DNA from: an uncultured Oscillospiraceae bacterium
GTDB lineage: Bacteria > Bacillota > Clostridia > Oscillospirales > Ruminococcaceae
Length of the DNA: 6,853 bases
Assembly (NCBI GenBank): GCA_934527255.1
Contig: CAKTAM010000095.1
Span: 1 to 6,853 of the forward strand
Direction of reading: 5' to 3'
The notes below the pieces were generated by a model, which saw nothing but the letters and a program-made list of their open reading frames with translations, was not told where the DNA came from and did not search any database. The translations under genes were made by a program, and so were the position numbers. Position 1 is the first letter of the stretch. The number at the start of each line of letters is the position of its first letter. Of this stretch, positions 1-6,242 are shown one piece after another.

Positions 1-486
1 GCTCTGGGTGGTATCGCGCAGCTTATCCACCATCTCCACTGCGGTGTTCATGGCCGTGTCGTAGCCAATGGTATACTCGCTGCAGGCAATGTCGTTGTCA
101 ATGGTGCCCGGCAGGCCGATGCAGGGAATGCCCTGCTTCGCCAGCTGCATGGCGCCGCGGAACGAGCCGTCGCCGCCAATGACGACCACGGCGTCAATGC
201 CGAACTTGTGGCAGGTCTCCGCCGCCTTTTTCTGTCCTTCCTCGGTCATAAAGGCCTTGCAGCGGGCCGTGTACAGAATGGTACCGCCGCGATGGATGAT
301 CTCGGAAACGCTGCGCAGATCCATCTCGCGAATTTCTTCGTTGATCAGGCCGTTATAGCCGCGCTCGATGCCCACCATACGGAAGCCCTTGGCAATACCG
401 GTGCGCACCACGGCGCGGATAGCCGCATTCATGCCCGGCGCATCGCCGCCGCTGGTCAGCACACCGATCGTTTTAATCTCTCCCAT
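1..486 (-). CDS. pfkA: ATP-dependent 6-phosphofructokinase, N-terminal 162 residues (3' end off the left edge)
   Basis: PfkA phosphorylates fructose 6-phosphate to fructose 1,6-bisphosphate with ATP, the committed step of glycolysis, in the cytoplasm. The visible part reads without interruption from the ATG at 486 to position 1, about half of the usual ~320 residues. It has the N-terminal nucleotide-binding loop TSGGDAPGMN (residues 11-20), the GGTILYTAR segment (68-75), GGDGS (104-108) and PGTIDND (126-132), where D130 is the expected catalytic base, then TIGYDTA (139-145). The Gly at 107 and the Gly at 127 are the residues expected of ATP-dependent enzymes; pyrophosphate-dependent PFKs usually have Asp and Lys there. 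The start is supported by a GGGGGAG ribosome site (492-498) five bases upstream and by the family N-terminus. A promoter lies in the 204-base gap after dnaE. Pyruvate kinase often follows pfkA in Firmicutes but would be outside the window. Confidence 0.97.
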   Translation of the reverse strand, partial: MGEIKTIGVLTSGGDAPGMNAAIRAVVRTGIAKGFRMVGIERGYNGLINEEIREMDLRSVSEIIHRGGTILYTARCKAFMTEEGQKKAAETCHKFGIDAVVVIGGDGSFRGAMQLAKQGIPCIGLPGTIDNDIACSEYTIGYDTAMNTAVEMVDKLRDTTQS

Positions 487-501
487 ATTCTCTCCCCCTC
501 G

Positions 502-517
502 AACGACCTTTGTCGTT
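502..517 (-). promoter_or_regulatory. Small leader hairpin next to the pfkA ribosome binding site
   Basis: On the transcribed strand the leader contains AACGAC-AAAG-GTCGTT, a perfect 6-base stem with a 4-base loop. It ends only three bases before the GGGGGAG ribosome site (498-492). No U-tract follows, so it is not a terminator. Its position could affect mRNA stability or ribosome access to pfkA, but the stem is short and no known riboswitch is recognised. The hairpin is seen in sequence; its function is inference. Confidence 0.35.
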
Positions 518-570
518 TTGATCCCGCTTTGTGAAAACGGTTTATTTCAATCATTTTCTTCCGAAACCTT

Positions 571-599
571 ATTATACTGAATTTGCCGTCAAAATTCAA
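571..599 (-). promoter_or_regulatory. Sigma-A-type promoter for pfkA
   Basis: Reading the minus strand, TTGAAT (599-594) is followed after exactly 17 bases by a consensus TATAAT (576-571). The -10 box matches all six consensus bases and the -35 box four of six. Transcription would start near 564, giving a leader of roughly 78 bases before the pfkA ATG at 486. The surroundings are clearly AT-richer than the genes on either side, as expected for a promoter. It indicates that pfkA can be expressed independently of the whiA-dnaE unit. The exact start site is not demonstrated. Confidence 0.8.
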
Positions 600-611
600 C
601 TGCCGAAGGGA

Positions 612-643
612 CACGAATTGCTTTTTTAAGGTCACGAATTGCT
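612..643 (-). repeat. Two direct repeats of 11 bases with 21-base period upstream of the pfkA promoter
   Basis: The 11-mer CACGAATTGCT (plus strand; AGCAATTCGTG in the pfkA direction) occurs at 612-622 and 633-643. On the minus strand each copy is preceded by a run of A residues and followed by a base plus CC, so similarity extends to about 18 of 21 positions. The 21-base period equals two helical turns, putting both copies on the same DNA face. The nearer copy ends 12 bases upstream of the -35 box. Relative to the predicted start they centre near -53 and -74. This fits a paired activator site or phased A-tract/UP-like element for pfkA. The binding factor is unknown. Confidence 0.5.
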
Positions 644-690
644 GTTTTTCCCCAATATTCCGAAGCTCTGCCCCTCCGGGGCTGTCCCGC

Positions 691-3600
691 TTATTTCAGC
701 ACCACGCTGCCCTTGCCCAGCAGATTTTCCAGCTCGCTGAGCAGCAGATCGACCGGCTGCACCCACAGCGACTGCGGCGCGCGCACCGTCTGCTTTTTCT
801 CTGTCAGATACAGCAGCACCGGCGTAGAGCCGCTGAAGATCTCCAGCAGGTTTTTCATGCGCTCGAACGTTTCGCCGGTCATATCCGGCAGGCGGAGATA
901 CAGCTTCTGCTTTTTTTCGGCCGCGCGGTCAAGCTCTCCGGGGCGGTAGGCCTGCACGCCTGTAATGCGGTCGGCCAGCAGCTTGGGGGCCTCGTCCTCC
1001 TTGACGGAAACGCGCCCCTGCACCACAACAACGGCGTTTTCGGCCACGGCCTCCATACACTCGCGCAGCACCCGTGGAAACACCACGGCCTCCATGCTGC
1101 CGGACAGATCCTCCAGCGTCAGAAACGCCATGGTCGCATCCGATTTGGTGGTCAGATACCGGAACCGCACGATGATGGCGACCAGCGTGACCGCCTGTCC
1201 GTCCATGCGGTGGCCCTCCTCGCCCGTCAGCTGGCTGATGCGGTGCGTCGCCGCCTTTTCGATCACCGGGCGGTAAGCCTCCAGCGGGTGCCCCGAAAGG
1301 TAAAGGCCGCTCATCTCCTTTTCCATCTGCAGGCGCTCCTGCGGGGTATACTCCGCCACCTCCGGCAGGGTAAAATCATCCTGTGCGGCGGGGCCGTCCT
1401 CCAGCGCGCCAAACAGGCTGAGCTGGCCGTCCAGATTGCGGCGGGTCTCGTTTTCGACGCTTTTCAGAATGCTTTCCAGCCCATTGACCAGCTTGTGACG
1501 GTTGGGCTCCAGCGCATCGAATGCGCCCGCCTTGATAAAGCTTTCCACCGCGCGGCGGTTGAGCTCGGTGCCGTACAGGCGCTTGCAGAAATCGTACAGC
1601 GAGGTAAACGGCCGCTCGCGCCGGGCGGCAATGGCCGCCTCGATCAGGTTGCGGCCCACGTTTTTCAGCGCCAGCAGACCAAAGCGCAGGTTCTCCCCCT
1701 CCACGGTAAAGCCCAGCCCGCTGGCGTTGATATCGGGCGGCAGAATACGGATGCCCAGACGCTGGCACTCGGAGGTGTACTCGATGATCTTATCGGTATT
1801 GCCCAGAACGCTGGTCAGCAGCGCCGCCATGAACTGCTTGCAGTAATGGCACTTGAGATAGGCGGTGTCATACGCCACAAACGCATACGCCGCCGCGTGC
1901 GATTTGTTGAAGGCGTAGCTGGCGAAGCTGATCATCTCATCATAGATGGCATTGGCGACAGCCTCCGGGATGCCGTTGTTGACGCAGCCGATGCAGGCGT
2001 TGCCCTCCTCGGTGCTGCCATAGACAAAGCGCTGACGCTCACGCTCCATCACGTCGTGCTTTTTCTTGCTCATGGCACGGCGCACCAGGTCGGCCTGTCC
2101 ATAGCTGTAGCCTGCCAGCTCACGACAGATCTGCATCACCTGCTCCTGATACACGATGCAGCCGTTGGTCACATCCAGTATGGGCTTGAGCTTGGGGGTG
2201 GAATAGCTGATATGCGAGGGGTCGTGCCGGTTGCGGATATACACGGGAATGGAATCCATCGGGCCGGGGCGGTACAGTGAGATCACGGCGATCAGGTCTT
2301 CCACATCACGCGGCTTCAGCCCCATGAGGACCTGCCGCATGCCGCTGCTTTCAAACTGGAAGGTGCCGCAGGTGTCGCCCGCCGACAGCATTTCAAACAC
2401 GGCTGGGTCATCCGTTGGGGCGGTCTCCATGGAAAAATCGGGGTTTTCGGTGGCGCGGATCAGCTGCTGCGCATCGTGAATGACCGTCAGCGTCCGCAGG
2501 CCGAGAAAGTCCATCTTCTGCAGGCCCAGCTCTTCGATGGTGGTCATGGTGAACTGCGTGATGATCTGGCCGTCCGTACAGCTGAGCGGCACATACTCCT
2601 GCGCAGCCTCCCGCGTGATGACCACGCCCGCCGCATGGGTCGAAGCGTGCCGCGGCATACCCTCCACCTTGAGGGAAAGGTCGATCAGCTCCTTGACGCG
2701 CGGGTCGTCCCGGTACAGCGCGGCAAGCTCCGGCGAGACCTTCATGGCCTTTTCCAGTGTCATTTTCAGCTCCATGGGCACCAGCTTGGCCACCTTATCC
2801 ACATCCTGATAGGACATATCCAGCACACGGCCGACATCGCGGATAGCCTGCCGGGCCGCCATGGTGCCGAAGGTGATGATCTGCGCGACATGATCCGCAC
2901 CGTACTTGCGCACCACATAGTCAATGACCTCCTGCCGACGCTCGTAGCAGAAGTCAACGTCAAAATCCGGCATGCTGACACGCTCGGGGTTGAGAAAACG
3001 CTCGAACAGCAGGCTGTACTTCATGGGGTCGATACCGGTAATGCCGATGCAGTACGCCGCGATGCTGCCCGCACCGCTGCCGCGCCCCGGCCCCACCGGT
3101 ATGCCCTGACTGCGGGCATAGTTGATGAAATCAAAGACGATGAGATAATAGTTGATATACCCCATGCGGTCAATGATGGAAATTTCGTATTGCAGCCGGT
3201 CGCGGTAGGCCTGCGGCACCTGTGGGCCATAGCGGCGCTCCAGGCCCTTTTCGCACAGATCGATAAAATATTCGCGGTTGTCCCGCCCATCCGGCGCTTC
3301 AAAATAGGGCAGCTTGGTCACGCCGAATTCGAAATCGAAGTGGCACATCTCGGCCACGCGGTTGGTGTTTTCGCAGGCCTCGGGCACCAGAGAGAACAGG
3401 TCGTACATCTCCTCGGTGGATTTGACATAAAACTCGTCTGTGCCGAATTCGAGGCGATCCGGGTCGTTGACGGTCTTGTTGGTGGCGATGCACACCAGAA
3501 TGCGCTGCATCCGGCTGTCCTCGCGGGTGAGATAATGCGCGTCGTTGGTCGCCACCATGGGAATATCACATTCCCGCGCCAGCTTGATGAGCTGGGGCAA

Positions 3601-4170
3601 TATCCGCTGCTGCTCCTCCAGGCCGTGATCCTGCAGCTCGATATAATAGTGCTGCGAGCCGAACAGGTTTTTATAGTACAGGGCAATGCGCCGGGCTTCC
3701 TCCCAGTTCCCGGCAAGCAGCGCCTGCGGGATCTCCCCTGCCAGACACGCCGAAAGGCAAATCAGCCCCTCGTGGTGCTGCTCGAGCAGGTCATGATCGA
3801 TACGCGGCTTGTTGTAAAAGCCCTCTACAAAACCGGCCGACACCAGCTTGATGAGGTTTTTGTAGCCTGTCTCGTTTTCGCACAGCAGGATCAAATGGTT
3901 GGAGGTATCCATCTTATGCACCTTATCGAACCGGGTGCGGTTGGCCATATAGACCTCGCAGCCGATGATGGGGCGAATGCCTGCCTTTTTGGCCGCCTTG
4001 TAAAAATCGACGCAGCCGTACATGGCGCCGTGGTCGGTAATGGCCACGGCGGTCTGCCCCAGCTCCTTGATGCGCTGCATCAGCTTTTCAATGCGGCAGG
4101 CGCCATCCAGCAGGCTGTATTCGGTATGAAGATGAAGGTGAACAAACGAACGCGTCGCGGTTTCAGGCAT
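691..4170 (-). CDS. dnaE: DNA polymerase III subunit alpha, DnaE type (1159 residues)
   Basis: DnaE is a C-family replicative polymerase; in Firmicutes it normally works with PolC (not in this window) at the replication fork, extending primers. Domains in order: PHP domain from HLHLHTEYS (11-19), with ITDHG (44-48), GCEVY (70-74) and NDAH (209-212); palm with GPGRGSGAGS (360-369), PDFDVDF (401-407, catalytic D404 and D406) and KMDFLGLRT (552-560, third catalytic D554); fingers with YRPGPMDS (633-640), YQEQVM (674-679), SKKK (701-704) and NKSHAAAYA (755-763); a beta-clamp motif QLSLF (916-920); an OB-fold from about 992 to 1075; and a C-terminal tail. Length is normal for DnaE. The ATG at 4170 is chosen because AAAGGAG (4188-4182) lies 11 bases upstream and the PHP start follows directly. 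A GTG at 4191 would overlap the whiA stop as GTGA and add seven residues, but has no clear ribosome site. Cotranscription with whiA is likely. Confidence 0.97.
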   Translation of the reverse strand: MPETATRSFVHLHLHTEYSLLDGACRIEKLMQRIKELGQTAVAITDHGAMYGCVDFYKAAKKAGIRPIIGCEVYMANRTRFDKVHKMDTSNHLILLCENETGYKNLIKLVSAGFVEGFYNKPRIDHDLLEQHHEGLICLSACLAGEIPQALLAGNWEEARRIALYYKNLFGSQHYYIELQDHGLEEQQRILPQLIKLARECDIPMVATNDAHYLTREDSRMQRILVCIATNKTVNDPDRLEFGTDEFYVKSTEEMYDLFSLVPEACENTNRVAEMCHFDFEFGVTKLPYFEAPDGRDNREYFIDLCEKGLERRYGPQVPQAYRDRLQYEISIIDRMGYINYYLIVFDFINYARSQGIPVGPGRGSGAGSIAAYCIGITGIDPMKYSLLFERFLNPERVSMPDFDVDFCYERRQEVIDYVVRKYGADHVAQIITFGTMAARQAIRDVGRVLDMSYQDVDKVAKLVPMELKMTLEKAMKVSPELAALYRDDPRVKELIDLSLKVEGMPRHASTHAAGVVITREAAQEYVPLSCTDGQIITQFTMTTIEELGLQKMDFLGLRTLTVIHDAQQLIRATENPDFSMETAPTDDPAVFEMLSAGDTCGTFQFESSGMRQVLMGLKPRDVEDLIAVISLYRPGPMDSIPVYIRNRHDPSHISYSTPKLKPILDVTNGCIVYQEQVMQICRELAGYSYGQADLVRRAMSKKKHDVMERERQRFVYGSTEEGNACIGCVNNGIPEAVANAIYDEMISFASYAFNKSHAAAYAFVAYDTAYLKCHYCKQFMAALLTSVLGNTDKIIEYTSECQRLGIRILPPDINASGLGFTVEGENLRFGLLALKNVGRNLIEAAIAARRERPFTSLYDFCKRLYGTELNRRAVESFIKAGAFDALEPNRHKLVNGLESILKSVENETRRNLDGQLSLFGALEDGPAAQDDFTLPEVAEYTPQERLQMEKEMSGLYLSGHPLEAYRPVIEKAATHRISQLTGEEGHRMDGQAVTLVAIIVRFRYLTTKSDATMAFLTLEDLSGSMEAVVFPRVLRECMEAVAENAVVVVQGRVSVKEDEAPKLLADRITGVQAYRPGELDRAAEKKQKLYLRLPDMTGETFERMKNLLEIFSGSTPVLLYLTEKKQTVRAPQSLWVQPVDLLLSELENLLGKGSVVLK

Positions 4171-4181
4171 GGCGAAAAAGG

Positions 4182-4188
4182 CTCCTTT
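4182..4188 (-). promoter_or_regulatory. dnaE ribosome binding site overlapping the whiA stop codon
   Basis: AAAGGAG on the minus strand begins with the last base of the whiA TGA (4190-4188) and ends 11 bases before the dnaE ATG at 4170. It decides the dnaE start in favour of 4170 over the in-frame GTG at 4191. The arrangement places ribosomes finishing whiA directly on the dnaE initiation region, consistent with translational coupling. Confidence 0.7.
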
Positions 4189-5189
4189 CACGGTGTGGGT
4201 TCTGTATGGCGGCCTTGCGCGCCGGGCGTGGCCGCTGCGGCGGGCGGCGCCTGTTCCAGCCGCTGCTGCAGCCCGGCGGCCAGATCGATCAGCTTTTTCA
4301 GCCGGTGTGCCAGCCCGCTTTTGCTGACGGGCGGCTGCATGGCGGCCGCCAGCTCGGCCAGAGTCGCCGCGGGGTCGGCCAGCCGCGCGGCTGCCGCCTG
4401 CCGCAGCGGCTGCGGCAGCGCATCCAGCGCGTTTTCCCGCTGCAGCAGCGCAATAGCCGACAGCACGCGCTGGTTTGCCGCCACCGTTTTATCAATATTG
4501 GCCGTTTCGCAATTGGTGATGCGGTTGGCCTGATTTCGGTAGTTTTTATAAATCTTTTCGTTCATGATCTCCATGGCAAACCGTCCGGCCCCCATGCGGG
4601 TAAGCAGATCCTCGATCTGCTCGCTGGCGCGCAGATACAGCACGCTGTTGGCGTTTTTGCGGGTAAAGCGCGGCTCCAGCCCCTCGGCCTGCAGCAGCAC
4701 GGCCAGCTCGGCCAGGCGGTCCGGCTGCTGGCTGACGAATTCCAGATGGTATTCCTTCTCCGGGTTGGCCGCCACGCCGCCGCACAAAAACGCACCGGCC
4801 AGGTACGCACCGGCGCACTCCGGGCAGTGCAGAAGCTTCTGCAGCGTTCGCCCATCCGCGGCGGGCTGCGTCATTTCCTCCAGGCGGCAGCCGCAGGCCG
4901 CAGCAAACGCCTGCAGCTGTGCAGGGCCCTGCGCCTGCTGTGTGGCCAGCGCCAGCTTATCGTGCCCGTGCACCCAATAATCCGCCGTTTGCAGCACGAT
5001 GCCCTGCACCGCAAACTGTGCGCGCAGATACTGCGCCGCCGTTTTGCTTTCGGTGTGAAACTCCAGCCGCTGCGCCCCGAACAGGTACGAAAAGCTGGCC
5101 GCCCCATAGCAGAACGCACGGGCGCAGCAGCTTTTTTCCACTCTGCGGGCGCAGAGCTCTTTTTTTACCTGTGCGGAAAAGGTCATCAT
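4188..5189 (-). CDS. whiA: DNA-binding protein WhiA (333 residues)
   Basis: WhiA is a conserved Gram-positive DNA-binding protein: a sporulation/division transcription factor in Streptomyces and a protein linked to cell division and chromosome segregation in Bacillus. It combines a degenerate LAGLIDADG-endonuclease-like fold with a C-terminal helix-turn-helix. Here the N-terminus MTFSAQVKKEL matches the family start, the LAGLIDADG-like region carries CPECAGAYLAGAFLCGG (122-138) and NPEKEYHLEFV (142-152), and the conserved linker NYRNQANRITNCETANIDK (216-234) leads to the HTH ending in KSGLAHRLKKL (290-300). The last ~30 residues form an Ala/Pro/Gln-rich tail (roughly 304-333) beyond the family core, making the protein slightly longer than usual. 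Tandem ATGs at 5189 and 5186 are both possible starts; a weak AGAGAG lies eight bases before the first. The frame is open to 5363, but the upstream part lacks family similarity. It lies 112 bases after murB and 17 before dnaE. Confidence 0.95.
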   Translation of the reverse strand: MMTFSAQVKKELCARRVEKSCCARAFCYGAASFSYLFGAQRLEFHTESKTAAQYLRAQFAVQGIVLQTADYWVHGHDKLALATQQAQGPAQLQAFAAACGCRLEEMTQPAADGRTLQKLLHCPECAGAYLAGAFLCGGVAANPEKEYHLEFVSQQPDRLAELAVLLQAEGLEPRFTRKNANSVLYLRASEQIEDLLTRMGAGRFAMEIMNEKIYKNYRNQANRITNCETANIDKTVAANQRVLSAIALLQRENALDALPQPLRQAAAARLADPAATLAELAAAMQPPVSKSGLAHRLKKLIDLAAGLQQRLEQAPPAAAATPGAQGRHTEPTP

Positions 5190-5267
5190 ACGGCGTTCTC
5201 TCTTTCCCAGTATCACGCGGCCCTGTGCAGCAATGCGCACCGCCCTCAGGCAGCGGCCCGGCAGACG

Positions 5268-5300
5268 GCAAAGGGGCCGCATTGGCTGCGGCCCCTTTGC
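5268..5300 (-). terminator. Perfect 13-bp inverted repeat after murB (terminator or attenuator)
   Basis: GCAAAGGGGCCGC (5268-5280) and GCGGCCCCTTTGC (5288-5300) are exact reverse complements around a 7-base centre; one further A-T pair makes a 14-bp stem with a 5-base loop. On the murB-sense strand the repeat starts one base after the stop codon at 5304-5302. Only a short UUU, within the descending arm, follows the GC core, then GCCGUCU, so it is not a classic U-tract terminator. On the opposite strand the T-rich stretch TTTGCTTT is slightly better, so it could act in both directions. It probably ends or attenuates the glucokinase-murB transcript and protects its 3' end. Confidence 0.65.
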
Positions 5301-5301
5301 T

Positions 5302-6213
5302 TTACCGCACCACGCGGATCTCGCGCTCCAGCGTATAACCGGTTTTTTCCCGGACAACGGCAATGATTTTCTCTGTCAGCGCCAGCACATCGGCGCAGGT
5401 GGCCCCGCCCGCGTTGATGACAAAGCCCGCGTGCTTTTCGCTGACGCGCGCCCCGCCGACCGACGCGCCCTTCAGGCCGCACTGGTCGATGAGAGCAGCC
5501 GCAAACGCCCCCTGCGGGCGCTTGAAGGTACTGCCTGCGCTGGGCCATTCCAGCGGCTGCTTTTCGCGGCGGCGGGCGGCGTATTCCTCCATGCGAGCGG
5601 CAATGGCAGCCGGGTCATCCCGCCGCAGGGCAAAGTCTGCCGACAGCACCGCCGCACCGTTTTCTTCAAAGGCCGAATGGCGATAGGCAAACCGGCATGC
5701 GGCGTTTTCAAAGGCGGCTACGCTGCCGTTAGGGCATATGGCCTGCACAGTGCGCACCGCATCCTTCATTTCGCCGCCGTATGCCCCGGCGTTCATATAC
5801 ACCGCGCCGCCCACCGAGCCCGGTATGCCGTAGGCAAACTCCAGCCCGGAAAGCCCGGCCGCCTGCGCCGTGCGGCACACCGCCGCAAGCGAGGCCCCTG
5901 CCTGCGCCCGAATGCCATCTGTCGTCAGCGTGACGGCCCGCAGGGCCTCCATGGCCACGACCGCGCCGTCAAACCCTTCGTCGGCAAACAGCGTGTTGGA
6001 GCCGCGCCCCAGGCAGTAAAAGCGCACGCCGGCCTGCCGCAAAAGCTCCAGCAGCTTCTGCAGCTGCGCGGCATCTGTCGGGCGGCACAGCAGCGCCGCC
6101 GGGCCGCCGATGCGAAAGGTCGTCAACGGGGCAAGCGGGGCATCCTTCTGCCAGGCAATGCCGTTTTCATCCAGACTGCGGCAGATCTCGGCGCGCCATT
6201 GCTGCCTGCACAT
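5302..6213 (-). CDS. murB: UDP-N-acetylenolpyruvoylglucosamine reductase MurB (303 residues)
   Basis: MurB is the cytoplasmic FAD enzyme that uses NADPH to reduce UDP-GlcNAc-enolpyruvate to UDP-N-acetylmuramate, the second committed step of peptidoglycan precursor synthesis. The FAD-binding part shows TTFRIGGPA (31-39), GRGSN (69-73) and GIPGSVGGAVYMNAGAYGGE (129-148). The C-terminal substrate domain has YRHS (177-180) and PSAGSTFKRP (224-233), where S228 is the expected proton donor, and LEREIRVV (295-302), where E298 is the expected second catalytic acid. The length and YRHS-type layout fit the type II MurB of Firmicutes. The ATG at 6213 follows a strong GGGGAGGGG site (6221-6229) by seven bases. 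It begins 29 bases after the glucokinase stop, suggesting cotranscription, and is followed at once by an inverted repeat. Confidence 0.97.
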   Translation of the reverse strand: MCRQQWRAEICRSLDENGIAWQKDAPLAPLTTFRIGGPAALLCRPTDAAQLQKLLELLRQAGVRFYCLGRGSNTLFADEGFDGAVVAMEALRAVTLTTDGIRAQAGASLAAVCRTAQAAGLSGLEFAYGIPGSVGGAVYMNAGAYGGEMKDAVRTVQAICPNGSVAAFENAACRFAYRHSAFEENGAAVLSADFALRRDDPAAIAARMEEYAARRREKQPLEWPSAGSTFKRPQGAFAAALIDQCGLKGASVGGARVSEKHAGFVINAGGATCADVLALTEKIIAVVREKTGYTLEREIRVVR

Positions 6214-6242
6214 AAAGCTTCCCCTCCCCGTTTTGTCCCGAT

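Noticed and set aside
665..683. GCCCC-TCC-GGGGC hairpin just after the dnaE stop as a terminator
   Set aside because: The stem has only five pairs and the following minus-strand bases (AGAGCTTCGG) hold no U-tract. An alternative CCGGAG/CTTCGG pairing competes with it. Not enough to call.
583..2280. Long plus-strand open frame (565 codons), and similar ones at 2476-4533, 4206-5366 and 5233-6345
   Set aside because: They run antisense to dnaE, whiA and murB, whose family motifs are unambiguous. Their translations are rich in His, Arg, Gln and Ala without recognisable domains, typical of mirror frames in GC-biased genes.
5190..5267. Separate promoter for whiA in the gap after murB
   Set aside because: The best pair I could find (TTGCTG and GATACT) matches poorly and is spaced only 13 bases apart. 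Without better boxes no promoter can be supported.
5190..5363. N-terminal extension of whiA to an earlier start at 5363
   Set aside because: The added residues are basic and low in similarity to the family, would run across the inverted repeat and into the end of murB, and the WhiA family starts at MTFSAQVKKEL.
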